Below, piece by piece: positions 1-7,881 of a DNA stretch of 20,878 nt. The stretch comes from Treponema sp. Lineage in GTDB: Bacteria; Spirochaetota; Spirochaetia; Treponematales; Breznakiellaceae. The stretch is taken from contig JAISEB010000024.1 of assembly GCA_031264395.1 (NCBI GenBank), forward strand, positions 1 through 20,878, in the 5' to 3' direction. Position numbers and translations under genes: made by a program. The notes under the pieces are model-generated. The model was not told the origin of the DNA and searched no databases. It worked only from the letters and a program-made list of their open reading frames with translations. Numbering within the stretch: the stretch's first letter is position 1; each line of letters starts with the position of its first letter.

Positions 1-243
1 ACCGTTTTCATAAGCTGGTTTGAGGGCGGCAACGTCTTCCGGAGCGGCGTAACTTTCAGGCGTGAATACGGCAAGATCTTTTATTTCCAGCCGGGGCATG
101 AAACCTACCCGGTGTACCACAACGAAAACGTCAGGCGTGTAATCATAAACGCCGTCAAATGGGCAAACCCCGCCGTAATCGCCGGCACGTTCGACTGCCC
201 AAACGTGGAGGCCCTGGAAAAAATAGGGACGGTTAAATTCTAG
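1..243 (+). CDS. ThuA-like domain protein, C-terminal fragment
   Basis: Open from the left edge in frame 1 and ending with TAG; 80 codons are visible, so the start lies outside the window. The visible part contains GKIFYFQPGHETYPVYHNENVR and then an Asn-Ala-Val-Lys-Trp-Ala stretch, which matches the C-terminal pattern of the ThuA family (trehalose utilisation-like, a class I glutamine amidotransferase-like fold: a G-x-G-K-V-F-Y-F-x-P-G-H-E-T-Y-P segment followed by a helix ending in A-x-x-W-A). ThuA proteins usually act on sugars or sugar derivatives, but the reaction is poorly defined for most members. It is the only + strand gene in the first 10 kb and converges on the lipoprotein gene at 405. 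Family assignment rests on this one motif. Confidence 0.7.
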   Translation, partial: TVFISWFEGGNVFRSGVTFRREYGKIFYFQPGHETYPVYHNENVRRVIINAVKWANPAVIAGTFDCPNVEALEKIGTVKF

Positions 244-404
244 TAGACAGAATATGCATTATGAATAGTAATGTGCGCACGTGAAATCCCATTCCCTTTT
301 CAAGAAAAGTATTTTTTGGAGATGGTTTTGTCCGTTGTGAAGGATTTAATGCCCCGCCCTTTGTGTTTTGGGGCGTTCTTGCGGAACCCTCTCCGCCCGG
401 AGGC
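244..404. other. Convergent intergenic region with weak hairpins
   Basis: No gene is visible between the ThuA-like gene and the lipoprotein gene, which converge here. Two short inverted repeats are present: AATGCCCC (348-355) with GGGGCGTT (370-377), which pair with one G-U, and CTCCG/CGGAG close to 390-402. Neither is followed by a real T-run on either strand, so they are at best weak terminators. A 79-codon + strand ORF crosses the region but overlaps the end of the lipoprotein gene and has no ribosome binding site. Confidence 0.4.
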
Positions 405-1142
405 TCATCTGGTTTTCAGGCGGAACAATCCGAGCCATGTAGGATTGCTGTATATCATGCTTAAATTCTGCTGGTCCTGTCCGGCCGCCACAATGTACAG
501 GGAAATGTAACGGTACGGGTTGGCGCCGCCTGAAACGTCGGGGTTTATATTGAGGTTCGAGTTCGCTATCAGGTTGATGTCGTCGTTAAAAAAACGGTCC
601 GGCTGATGGGTAAACGTATTTGACCGGAGCATGACGTCGGTGTAGACCGGCAGCATCAAGGAATTTATTGTCATGGTTGCCTGGCCGGGATCGGGAAAAT
701 CGATGAGAAGCCGGGAACCGCCGCTTAACACCAGATTGATATCCATATTTTGAAGTTCAAGGGTGTAATACCGGTAACGGCTGAATATGGCGTCAATTGA
801 AGTTCCGGAAATGGAATCGCTTGACGTATAGGGCCTGATGCCGCTGAAGTGGTTCTGCAGTTCACCGCTGATGAAGGAAAAATTATAGCCTTCGGTAATT
901 GTCGACAACTCCAGATAGGAACTCGTGTAGATATGATAATAAATTGAAAAATTGGTAAAGTACGCCACGGAAGAATAATTCGGAAGGTACACTTCCACCG
1001 AATTGGCAAGGCTGCGAAAAACATTCCCGACGGGTATCGTTTCGAGATGATAATAATCCTCAATGCCGCAGGCCGACAGCGCGAAGGCAAGCAACGCGGC
1101 GGCAAAAGGTCCGGCCGTCAAACGGCTTTTCGGTTTCTTCAT
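405..1142 (-). CDS. Predicted lipoprotein of unknown function
   Basis: 245 residues. The N-terminus has two lysines, a hydrophobic stretch and a lipobox Leu-Ser-Ala-Cys ending at Cys25, so export by Sec and lipidation by Lgt/Lsp are expected; in spirochaetes such proteins usually sit in the inner or outer membrane facing the periplasm. The mature part is rich in Tyr, Ser, Asn and short beta-prone stretches with no motif I recognise. It begins 4 bases after the stop of the TPR gene at 1147 (TGA-AAAA-ATG), and there is no Shine-Dalgarno sequence, so it is probably translated by coupling with that gene. It is the last gene of the leftward cluster. No function is claimed beyond lipoprotein. Confidence 0.75.
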   Translation of the reverse strand: MKKPKSRLTAGPFAAALLAFALSACGIEDYYHLETIPVGNVFRSLANSVEVYLPNYSSVAYFTNFSIYYHIYTSSYLELSTITEGYNFSFISGELQNHFSGIRPYTSSDSISGTSIDAIFSRYRYYTLELQNMDINLVLSGGSRLLIDFPDPGQATMTINSLMLPVYTDVMLRSNTFTHQPDRFFNDDINLIANSNLNINPDVSGGANPYRYISLYIVAAGQDQQNLSMIYSNPTWLGLFRLKTR

Positions 1143-1146
1143 TTTT

Positions 1147-1815
1147 TCATTTTAATTGTAATACAATAATTCTTGTTCTTGCCATGTTTACCCAGGTTAT
1201 TTCAAAAGGAAATTTGCTGACGAGGGTACGGTACGCCTCAAGGGCGGCTTCGGTGTTGTTTCTGCCCTCCTCCAGCCGGCCGACGGAAAACTGCGCCCTG
1301 GCGGCCGAGGGAAAAGAAAACGAGGCGCTTTTGGCGTAATGCGCTATGGCGCTCTCCGTATTTCCCTGCTCTTCGGCGGCCCTGCCGGCATGAAAAAACA
1401 CAATGGGTTCAAAATAGGTTTTTGAGGCGCTTTCGGCCGCCCTGATCCACGCCTGTTCCGCCTCCGCCCATTCTTTTTTATCCGCGTACACGGAGGCTGC
1501 AAGGGCCCAGGCCCTGCCGCCGGCAAGCCCCCTGTTCTTCCCCGCGAAGGAAAGGAGATCTTCAAGCAGGGCGCCGGCTTCCGCCTCTTTTGACCCGTCG
1601 CCGATGTTAAAACGCAGCGCCTCGTATCTTCCGTTAAGCTCCTCGGCGGCGGCTATGGCGTTTTTACGCAGAACGCTCATGATGCCCAGAGCCGCGATGA
1701 TACACGCGGCGGCAAGCACAATGACGCCCAAACACAAGACAAGCGGCTTCCGCCTGTTTTGGATAAAAACGGCGATCTTCTCGCTCAGCCCGTATTTTTC
1801 AGCCGTAGTTGACAT
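1147..1815 (-). CDS. Membrane-anchored TPR protein, YfgM-like layout
   Basis: 222 residues. A short basic N-terminus (Glu-Lys-Ile-Ala-Val-Phe-Ile-Gln-Asn-Arg-Arg-Lys) is followed by one hydrophobic segment at about residues 24-48 and then an Ala/Glu-rich helical region with TPR character (for example KKEWAEAEQAWIRAAESA and GNTESAIAHYAKSASF, and EGRNNTEAALEAYRTLVSKFP near the end). The likely topology is N-in with the TPR part outside the cytoplasm, as in YfgM/TolA-binding-type proteins, which help envelope protein assembly. The ATG at 1815 is supported by AAGGAG nine bases upstream, which lies inside the last codons of the sigma-54 activator gene, 6 bases away. The exact partner is unknown. 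Confidence 0.7.
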   Translation of the reverse strand: MSTTAEKYGLSEKIAVFIQNRRKPLVLCLGVIVLAAACIIAALGIMSVLRKNAIAAAEELNGRYEALRFNIGDGSKEAEAGALLEDLLSFAGKNRGLAGGRAWALAASVYADKKEWAEAEQAWIRAAESASKTYFEPIVFFHAGRAAEEQGNTESAIAHYAKSASFSFPSAARAQFSVGRLEEGRNNTEAALEAYRTLVSKFPFEITWVNMARTRIIVLQLK

Positions 1816-1821
1816 TGCCTT

Positions 1822-3330
1822 TTACTCCTTGGGATTAATATCCAGTTCTTTTATCAGCCGCGATAAATAGGTCCGCTGTATGTCAAGAACCCTGGCGGTT
1901 TCCGTCTGGTTCCAGTTGTTCTCTTCAAGCACTTTTCTGATGAAGTGGATCTTGAATGTATTAATGGCCGTCTTGAGGCTCCTGTCCCCTTCCTGTTCCG
2001 CCGTGCCCGAGGGGTACTTGAAAAAAAGATCCTCCCGGTTTATCCATTTGTTCTTGCCTATGACGCAGGCCCGTTCCACGCAGTTTTCAAGTTCCCGTAT
2101 ATTGCCCGGCCAGGAATAGGACAGCATGGCCTTCATCGCCTCGTTCGAAAATCCCTCAAACTGCTTTTTGGTTTCCCTGGTAAACTTTTTAAGGAAAAAG
2201 GACGCAAGTTCGGGAATATCCTCGGGGCGCTGCCTCAGGGGGGGAATATAGATGGGAAGCACATTGAGCCTGTAGTACAAATCGCTCCTGAACTCCCCCC
2301 TCTCCACAAGGGCGTCGATATCCTTGTTGGTTGCCGCCAGTATGCGCACGTTTACCGTTATGGAACTGTCGGACCCGACCTTCTCAAAAGTTTTTTCCTG
2401 TATCACCCTGAGCAGTTTTGACTGGAGGGAAAGCGAAAGATCCCCGATTTCATCAAGGAAGATCGTTCCCCTGTCGGCCATTTCAAAACGGCCCTGCCTG
2501 TTGGCAATGGCGTTGGTAAAGGCGCCCTTGATATGGCCGAAGAGCTCGCTTTCAAGAAGCCCTTCCGGCAGCGCGGCGCAGTTTACCCGCACAAAAGGCT
2601 CGTTCTTGCGGTTGCTGCGCAGGTGTATCTGCTCGGCGAAGATCTCCTTCCCTACCCCGCTTTCGCCGAGGATCAGCACCGACGAATCGGTCTTGGCCAC
2701 CCTGTCTATGATCTCTATCTTTTCAAGGATGATGGGGCTCTTTGCCACCATGGTGTGGTAGCCCTGATCGGTTTTGAGCTGATCCTGAAGGATCTGAATT
2801 TCATTCCAGGCCTTTTCTATGCTTTTCGCGTTGGTAATGGCCAGCGCCGCCTGGTTGGCGAAAATTTCAAGCCACTCAAGGTCTTCCTGGACAAAATCTT
2901 TTTCATCTTTTTTGTTGAGCAGCTCTATGACCCCTATACATTCATCCTTGATCCGCATGGGAACGGCCATCATGGTTTTTGAGGGATAGTTGATGTGGTT
3001 GGAAATGGCGCGCAGATGCCGTTTGTCGCTTGATACGTCGTTGACGATGATGGACTTGTTGTGCTGCGCGACCCAGCCGGCTATGCCTTCGCCCAGCTTC
3101 ACGGTGAACTGCTTGACCTCGGGCCCCTTGATCCCAAGGGCCACTTCAAAGTACAGCTCCTGGTTTTCCTTGTCCACAAGCAGCATGCTCGACGCCTCCC
3201 CGCCGCACAGCCGCGTTGCCGAATCAAGGATCTGGGTAAGAAGAGCGTGGACATCCTGATAATTCGAATTGATGAGAGTATTAATCTCAATGAGAGTATT
3301 GAATTTCTGAACGTCGATTTTTGACAGCAT
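1822..3330 (-). CDS. Sigma-54-dependent activator: GAF, AAA+ and Fis-type HTH
   Basis: 502 residues. A GAF sensor domain covers about 18-168. The AAA+ sigma-54 interaction domain covers about 193-415: Walker A GESGVGKE at 222-229, the sigma-54 contact loop at 269-274, Walker B GTIFLDEIGD at 288-297, the arginine finger region FRSDLYYRLNV at 347-357, and WPGNIRELEN at 407-416. A Fis-type helix-turn-helix covers about 472-498 (NWNQTETARVLDIQRTYLSRLI). It should bind upstream sites and drive RpoN promoters. The contact loop reads GAFTNA where nearly all family members have GAFTGA. No response-regulator domain is present, so the GAF domain is the likely signal input; its ligand is unknown. The gene starts 30 bases after rpsA with no clear Shine-Dalgarno. 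Treponema pallidum has a similar gene usually called fhlA, from memory. Confidence 0.9.
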   Translation of the reverse strand: MLSKIDVQKFNTLIEINTLINSNYQDVHALLTQILDSATRLCGGEASSMLLVDKENQELYFEVALGIKGPEVKQFTVKLGEGIAGWVAQHNKSIIVNDVSSDKRHLRAISNHINYPSKTMMAVPMRIKDECIGVIELLNKKDEKDFVQEDLEWLEIFANQAALAITNAKSIEKAWNEIQILQDQLKTDQGYHTMVAKSPIILEKIEIIDRVAKTDSSVLILGESGVGKEIFAEQIHLRSNRKNEPFVRVNCAALPEGLLESELFGHIKGAFTNAIANRQGRFEMADRGTIFLDEIGDLSLSLQSKLLRVIQEKTFEKVGSDSSITVNVRILAATNKDIDALVERGEFRSDLYYRLNVLPIYIPPLRQRPEDIPELASFFLKKFTRETKKQFEGFSNEAMKAMLSYSWPGNIRELENCVERACVIGKNKWINREDLFFKYPSGTAEQEGDRSLKTAINTFKIHFIRKVLEENNWNQTETARVLDIQRTYLSRLIKELDINPKE

Positions 3331-3359
3331 ACCATACCATACAGTCTGACGCCCCCGGT

Positions 3360-5765
3360 TTAGTCAGTATCGGGACTGCCCTTTGATTTCAGAAAATCCC
3401 CCAGGGTAAAAGTGGAACCGTCAGACTCCTCCGCCGCCATATAGCGGGAAATTTCCTCCCGCTGCGCCCTCTTGTGGTAATCCCGTATTGAAAAAGCCAC
3501 CTTCTGCTTGTCGGGCTGTATCTCCAAAACCACCGCCTTGATCTTGTCTCCCGGCTGGAACTTTTTGAGGGCCTCATCCGGATCTTCGTCGCGGTTTTCC
3601 GAAAGATTGGTTTTGTGAATGAGCCCCTCGATGCCCCCCGGAACGCGGACAAATATGCCGAATTCGGTAACGGACGCGACCTCCCCTTCCACCGGGACGC
3701 CCGGTTTGTAGGTTTCGGCAAAGCTCCTCCAGGGATCTTCGGAAAGCTGCTTGATGCCAAGCCGTACGCCGCGGTTTTCACGGTCAATGCCTATTACCAT
3801 GACCTCAATTTCCTGTCCCGCCTCAAGTTCGCTTCCCGGGTGTTTTACCTTCCTCGTCCAGGACATATCGTCCCCGTGGAGGAAACCGTCTATCCCCTCC
3901 TCCAGTTCCACGAAGGCCCCGGCGTTGGTGAGCTTGACCACCTTGCGGGTAAGCCGCGTACCCACGGGGTATTTTTCCTCGATGCCGTCCCAGGGATTGG
4001 CTGTTACCTGTTTGAGGCCCAGCGACACCCTTCCCGCCTGCAGATCGTAACCGAGGATCATGCATTCCACCATGTCGTTAGGTTTAAGCACCTCTCCGGG
4101 TTTCTGGACCTTTTTTACCCAGGAAAATTCGGAAATATGGGCCAGGCCCTCTATTCCCTCTTCCAGTTCTATAAAGGCGCCGAAATCGGTAAGTTTGGTC
4201 ACCTTGCCCTTTACAACGTCGTTGACGTGGTATTTGTCTTCGAAGTGCACCCAGGGATCGTCGGTAAAATGTTTAAGGGAAAGGTTGATGCGCTTTTCCT
4301 CGGGATCTATGCGTATGACCTTGAGCCGTATCTCCTGCCCTTTCTTGACAAAGTCCTTGGGGCGCGTCACATGCCCCCAGCTCATATCGTTAATATGAAG
4401 CAGCCCGTCAAAACCTCCAAGGTCAATAAAAGCGCCGAACGATGTAAAACTCTTGACCGTTCCGGTAACGTCCGTGCCTATGGGAGTGTTCTTTAGAAAA
4501 TCGTTCCGCTTCCGCTCTATTTCCTCTTCCATCCATTTGCGGCGGTTGACGACGATATTCACCTTGCCGTCCGAATAGAGACGCTCCACGTAGAAACTGC
4601 TTTTGAGGCCGAGAAATTTTTCCGGCTTGTCTACCTTCTGCGCGTCCGACTGGCTTATAGGCAGGAACGCCTTTGCCCCCGCGCCAAGGTTGATGTCAAA
4701 ACCGCCCTTGACGATCTTTTCGAAAGTCCCCTCAATGGTGGTATGATCCTGAAACGCCTGACGGAGGTTTTTCCAGAAGATCTTGACGTCGGCCTTCTGT
4801 TTGGAGACTATTACCTCTCCGTGCTTGTTTTCCTTCATGACCAGAATGACCTGAACGGTGTCGCCTACGGCGGGCAGTTCGGTAAATTCGGAAATGGGGA
4901 TCTTGCCTTCGGATTTATAGCCGACGTCGATAAACACCTGATCCGCCGTTACCTGAATGACGGCGCCTTCAATGAGCTGGCCTTCTTCAAGCTGCTCAAG
5001 GGATTTTAGATATTCTTCCTGCAGTTGCGTCTGAATGCTGCCGGCCGAATCTTTCGCCGCGTCCATCGGACCAGTGTCCGATTCCACTTCCATCTGAGCC
5101 ATTACTGTTCCTTTCCCTTTATCCATTATCTTCTGTACTAATGTGGCATAAACTTGTTCAATGGTCAAGTCCGACGTATCAATATAATCAACTCCGGGGG
5201 CCACCGCGAGGCTCCCTTCTTCCTTGTGCCTGTCTATTTCGTCCCGTTCCAGTATGGACCTGAGTATTTCTTCCGGGCTAAGGGAGGAAACCCCCTGCTC
5301 GAAGCGCCGTTTCGCCCTGGACTCCGCCGACGCGTCAAGGTAAAACCCGCATTCCGCCTGGGGGAACACCACGGTGGTCATATCCCGCCCCTCGGCCACT
5401 ATGTTACGATCCCGCGCGATACGCCTGATATGCCCGTTTACAACGTGCCTCAGCGGCACTATAGCCGAAAGCGGCGCCGATAAACGGTCGATTTCGTCGG
5501 TATAAAGGCCGCCCGATACGTCTTCCCCGTCAAGGATCACCTTTCCGCCGGGGTACTCAAGGGACGCCTTTTCGGCGTATTCGACGGCCTTTTCAGGTTC
5601 GCCGGGCCCTATTCCCCTTTTCAGGCAGCCCAGAGCAAGGGCCCGGTAAAGGCTCCCCGAATTGATATAGATAAATCCGCTGCCGCCGCATGTCAGCCGT
5701 CCGGCCAAAAGCCGGGCTATGGTACTTTTTCCCGATCCCGCGGGCCCGTCTATGGCAATTACCAC
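3360..5765 (-). CDS. cmk-rpsA: Fused cytidylate kinase and 30S ribosomal protein S1
   Basis: 801 residues. Residues 1 to about 213 are a (d)CMP kinase: P-loop GPAGSGKST at 7-15, the CMP-binding SGSLYRA segment near 36-42, EGRDMTTVVFP at 125-135 and the lid arginine/aspartate pattern ERDEIDRHKEEGSL near 173-185. It phosphorylates CMP/dCMP. Residues about 257-763 carry six S1 RNA-binding repeats (about 260-324, 342-410, 428-499, 513-586, 599-674, 688-763), as in full-length S1, which brings mRNA to the 30S subunit. The start is GTG at 5765 with AAAGGAG seven bases upstream, overlapping the end of the pseudouridine synthase gene by 7 bases. Residues 214-256 form a linker containing a possible second start at Met222. 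Fusions of this kind are annotated in Treponema genomes, so I think it is a genuine fusion and not a sequencing error. Confidence 0.93.
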   Translation of the reverse strand: MVIAIDGPAGSGKSTIARLLAGRLTCGGSGFIYINSGSLYRALALGCLKRGIGPGEPEKAVEYAEKASLEYPGGKVILDGEDVSGGLYTDEIDRLSAPLSAIVPLRHVVNGHIRRIARDRNIVAEGRDMTTVVFPQAECGFYLDASAESRAKRRFEQGVSSLSPEEILRSILERDEIDRHKEEGSLAVAPGVDYIDTSDLTIEQVYATLVQKIMDKGKGTVMAQMEVESDTGPMDAAKDSAGSIQTQLQEEYLKSLEQLEEGQLIEGAVIQVTADQVFIDVGYKSEGKIPISEFTELPAVGDTVQVILVMKENKHGEVIVSKQKADVKIFWKNLRQAFQDHTTIEGTFEKIVKGGFDINLGAGAKAFLPISQSDAQKVDKPEKFLGLKSSFYVERLYSDGKVNIVVNRRKWMEEEIERKRNDFLKNTPIGTDVTGTVKSFTSFGAFIDLGGFDGLLHINDMSWGHVTRPKDFVKKGQEIRLKVIRIDPEEKRINLSLKHFTDDPWVHFEDKYHVNDVVKGKVTKLTDFGAFIELEEGIEGLAHISEFSWVKKVQKPGEVLKPNDMVECMILGYDLQAGRVSLGLKQVTANPWDGIEEKYPVGTRLTRKVVKLTNAGAFVELEEGIDGFLHGDDMSWTRKVKHPGSELEAGQEIEVMVIGIDRENRGVRLGIKQLSEDPWRSFAETYKPGVPVEGEVASVTEFGIFVRVPGGIEGLIHKTNLSENRDEDPDEALKKFQPGDKIKAVVLEIQPDKQKVAFSIRDYHKRAQREEISRYMAAEESDGSTFTLGDFLKSKGSPDTD
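5100..5114 (-). promoter_or_regulatory. Internal ribosome binding site and ATG at the cmk/rpsA junction
   Basis: On the minus strand the sequence reads AAAGGAACAGTAATG: an AAAGGA Shine-Dalgarno followed after six bases by an in-frame ATG (5102-5100, codon 222 of the fusion). It lies exactly between the kinase and the S1 repeats. Initiation here would give a free S1 of 580 residues, close to the 557 of E. coli S1. The site fits the consensus better than those of several real starts in this window. Confidence 0.55.
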
Positions 5766-6589
5766 GATCCGCTCCTTTTATCCGGATTCCGGTTATCCGG
5801 ACGCCGAATGTTGTGTTTTATGCCGTTCCCCGCCGCTTTGTCCAGCCCGGCCAGTTCCTCCGCGGAAAGCGGCCGGCTTTTTCCTTCCTCAAGGCTTCCC
5901 AAGAGCAGGGTTCCGATGCGGATGCGGCGGAGAAGAACGGGGTGAAGGTGAAAATGGGAAAAAACACGGCGTATTTCCCGGTTCTTTCCTTCCACAAGAC
6001 GGATAGAGACCGATTTCCGGCCGTTTCTTGTGATTCCGAGCGCCCGGTAATCAACCCCTTCCACCGTTATACCGGTAGAAAAAGCCTCGCAGAGCGCGTC
6101 CGGAATGGGGCCGGATGTTTCCACGAGGTATTCCTTTTCTATTCCCGCCCCCGGATGCGACAGGCGGGCGGCAAAATTCCCGTCGTTGGTAAAGATGATG
6201 AGCCCCGAAGAAAGGTAGTCAAGGCGTCCGGCGCTGTAAAGCCGTTCCCTCATACCGGAGGGCAGGAGATCCAGCGCAAGGGGGCGGTTTTCCGGATCGC
6301 GGGAGGTACACATATAACCGGGCGGCTTGTTGAGGACAAGATAACGGAGGCAGGTTTCCGCGGCCAGCTCGCGGCCGTCAAGGCAGACCCTGTCGCCGGG
6401 GAGAACTTTGGTTCCCGGAACGCGCACAATTTCCCCGTTGACGGAGACCCTGCCTTCGGCAATAAGAAGTTCCGAAGAACGGCGGGAGGCTATTCCGGCG
6501 CGGGCAAGAAAGACCTGAAGCCTCGGGGATTTTTCACTCTTGTCTTCGATCTTGCTTTCGCTCTCTTTTTCGATCTTAACGCTCTCCAT
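5759..6589 (-). CDS. Pseudouridine synthase of the RsuA/RluB/E/F family
   Basis: 276 residues from the ATG at 6589. An S4 RNA-binding domain covers about 23-70 (RLQVFLARAGIASRR...VNG). The catalytic domain follows: LNKPPGYMCTS at about 86-96, GRLDYLSSGLIIFTNDG at 121-137 with catalytic Asp124, EKEYLVE at about 151-157 and EGKNREIRRVFSHF further on. It converts a uridine of 16S or 23S rRNA to pseudouridine; which site cannot be told, though RluB (23S, 2605 region) is the commonest type beside scpB. A TTG at 6622 in the same frame would add 11 residues but would overlap scpB by 47 bases; I prefer 6589, a 14-base overlap. Its stop overlaps the cmk-rpsA start by 7 bases, so the two are probably coupled. 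Confidence 0.88.
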   Translation of the reverse strand: MESVKIEKESESKIEDKSEKSPRLQVFLARAGIASRRSSELLIAEGRVSVNGEIVRVPGTKVLPGDRVCLDGRELAAETCLRYLVLNKPPGYMCTSRDPENRPLALDLLPSGMRERLYSAGRLDYLSSGLIIFTNDGNFAARLSHPGAGIEKEYLVETSGPIPDALCEAFSTGITVEGVDYRALGITRNGRKSVSIRLVEGKNREIRRVFSHFHLHPVLLRRIRIGTLLLGSLEEGKSRPLSAEELAGLDKAAGNGIKHNIRRPDNRNPDKRSGSW

Positions 6590-7115
6590 CAAGTTCAAAT
6601 CTGTCCGCCTCGCTTTCGCCAAGTTTGGGAAGTTCCGCTATGCTGTTAAGGCGAAAGAGTTTAAGAAACTCCCGCGTGGTTCCGTACTGAACAGGCTTGC
6701 CGGGAATGTCCTTTTTCCCCACCTCCCGGACAAGATCTTTTTCAACGAGCATATGCACCATGTTGTCCGACTCGACGCCCCGCATAGCCTTGATTTCGGC
6801 GCGGGTCACAGGCTGTTTATACGCGACAATCGTAAGGGTTTCCATGGCCGCCCTTGAAAGCCGGGATTCGTTCCGCTTTCCGTACCTTTCTTTCAGCTGC
6901 TCCCAGTATTCTTTTTTGGGGGAAATCATGATTCCCCCTCCTATGCGGGACAGCTCCAGGCCCGAATCTTCCCGGCCGTATTTTGCCTCAAGTTCCGCGA
7001 GGGCCGCGTCCACCGTTTCCTTTGAAAGGCCGGATACGCGGCAGAGGCTTCCCTTGTCCATGGGATCTGCCTCCAGGTACAGTATGGCCTCAAGAAACGC
7101 CGTTTCTTTTTCCAT
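6576..7115 (-). CDS. scpB: Chromosome condensation protein ScpB
   Basis: 179 residues from the ATG at 7115, MEKETAFLEAILYLEADPM. ScpB is the winged-helix partner of ScpA and SMC in the bacterial condensin complex. The family pattern is clear: an N-terminal FLEAILYLE..P helix, then LSRAAMETLTIVAYKQPVTRAEI..MRGVESDN near the middle, and the LVREVGKKDIPGKPVQYGTTREFLKLF segment near the end. An upstream extension of 53 residues is open but lies inside scpA and looks spurious. The start shares one base with the scpA stop (TAATG), and AGGA lies ten bases upstream, so coupled translation with scpA is expected. The length is normal for the family. Confidence 0.93.
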   Translation of the reverse strand: MEKETAFLEAILYLEADPMDKGSLCRVSGLSKETVDAALAELEAKYGREDSGLELSRIGGGIMISPKKEYWEQLKERYGKRNESRLSRAAMETLTIVAYKQPVTRAEIKAMRGVESDNMVHMLVEKDLVREVGKKDIPGKPVQYGTTREFLKLFRLNSIAELPKLGESEADRFELDGER

Positions 7116-7843
7116 TACGCCGCTGTCCTGAACGGCCTTATCAGAATATCCCCGAACATGCGGTTCTGAAAGACAACCGCCGTGCGTATCTTTGCCGCTT
7201 CGAGGATCGCGAGAAACGCGCATACTATGTCCATGACCGATCCGTTTCTGGCGACAAGATCGGTAAAGCTGCATTCGCCCCTGGTTTCAAGCAGTTCGGC
7301 CAGAAGGGTGATTTTTTCGTTTACCGAAATTTCCTCGTACAGATCGATGATGCGCTCCCCCGAAATATCGCGCATAAGGGCGGAAAAGGTCTTTACAAGA
7401 TCCCATATGTCGGCTTCTTCCCAGAGATCTTCATCCGCGAAAGGCAGGGTCCTCTGGAGTTTTTTCCGTTCTATGACCCACTCGGCCTCCCTCTCCTTTT
7501 CTTCCATGAGTTCCGAAAGTTTCTTGATTTTCTGGTATTCGATAAGCTGTTCCACCAGTTCCCGCCGGGGATCGTCCGCGTCATCCTCATAAGTTTTACC
7601 GGGAAGAAGGGAAACCGATTTGATATACAGAAGCCTGGCCGTCATCACGTGGAATTCCGACGCCTCATCCAGATCGAAAACACCGGCGCTGACAATATAG
7701 TCGAGGTACTGCTCCGTTATCTGGGCAATGGGGGTATCGTAGATGTTAATTTCATTTTTGTTGATTAGAAAAAGAAGCAGATCCAGAGGCCCTTCAAATT
7801 CGTTCAGTTTGAAATGACGGGAATTTTTTTCGGCGCTTTCCAT
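7115..7843 (-). CDS. scpA: Chromosome condensation protein ScpA (kleisin)
   Basis: 242 residues. ScpA is the kleisin that bridges the SMC heads in bacterial condensin. The N-terminal signature FKLNEFEGPLDLLLFLINKNEINIYDTPIAQIT is present at about residues 11-43, followed by QYLDYI and the FHVMTARLLYIKSVSLLP helix. The C-terminal part (residues 165-240) has the winged-helix-like SFTDLVARNGSVMDIVCAFLAILEAAK. There is no Shine-Dalgarno before the ATG; instead a strong promoter-like sequence sits directly upstream in the end of folK (see 7852-7881). The gap to folK is 9 bases and the gene overlaps scpB by one base. Confidence 0.94.
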   Translation of the reverse strand: MESAEKNSRHFKLNEFEGPLDLLLFLINKNEINIYDTPIAQITEQYLDYIVSAGVFDLDEASEFHVMTARLLYIKSVSLLPGKTYEDDADDPRRELVEQLIEYQKIKKLSELMEEKEREAEWVIERKKLQRTLPFADEDLWEEADIWDLVKTFSALMRDISGERIIDLYEEISVNEKITLLAELLETRGECSFTDLVARNGSVMDIVCAFLAILEAAKIRTAVVFQNRMFGDILIRPFRTAA

Positions 7844-7851
7844 CTGCGGGC

Positions 7852-7881
7852 ATTATACGCCCGCGCGGCGGATCTTTTCAA
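7852..7881 (-). promoter_or_regulatory. Candidate sigma-70 promoter for scpA
   Basis: Minus strand: TTGAAA at 7881-7876, an 18-base spacer, and a perfect TATAAT at 7857-7852. The -10 box ends eight bases before the scpA ATG, so transcription would begin at or just before the start codon. The -10 box is the loop of an inverted repeat GCGGGC (7846-7851) / GCCCGC (7859-7864). It lies in the last codons of folK, so it could be chance, but the match is good and the spacer is GC-rich around an isolated AT-rich box. Confidence 0.45.

Noticed and set aside
3331..3359. A sigma-54 or sigma-70 promoter for the activator gene in the gap after rpsA
   Set aside because: Only 29 bases, with a GGTAT tandem and no -24/-12 or -35/-10 pair; the gene is probably transcribed from upstream.
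5690..6649. A 319-codon + strand ORF opposite the pseudouridine synthase gene and the start of cmk
   Set aside because: Antisense shadow; the opposite strand encodes recognisable enzymes with proper overlaps.
7116..7274. A 53-residue N-terminal extension of ScpB
   Set aside because: It lies inside scpA, is rich in unlikely residues (Arg, His, Cys, Ser) and the family N-terminus begins at the ATG at 7115.
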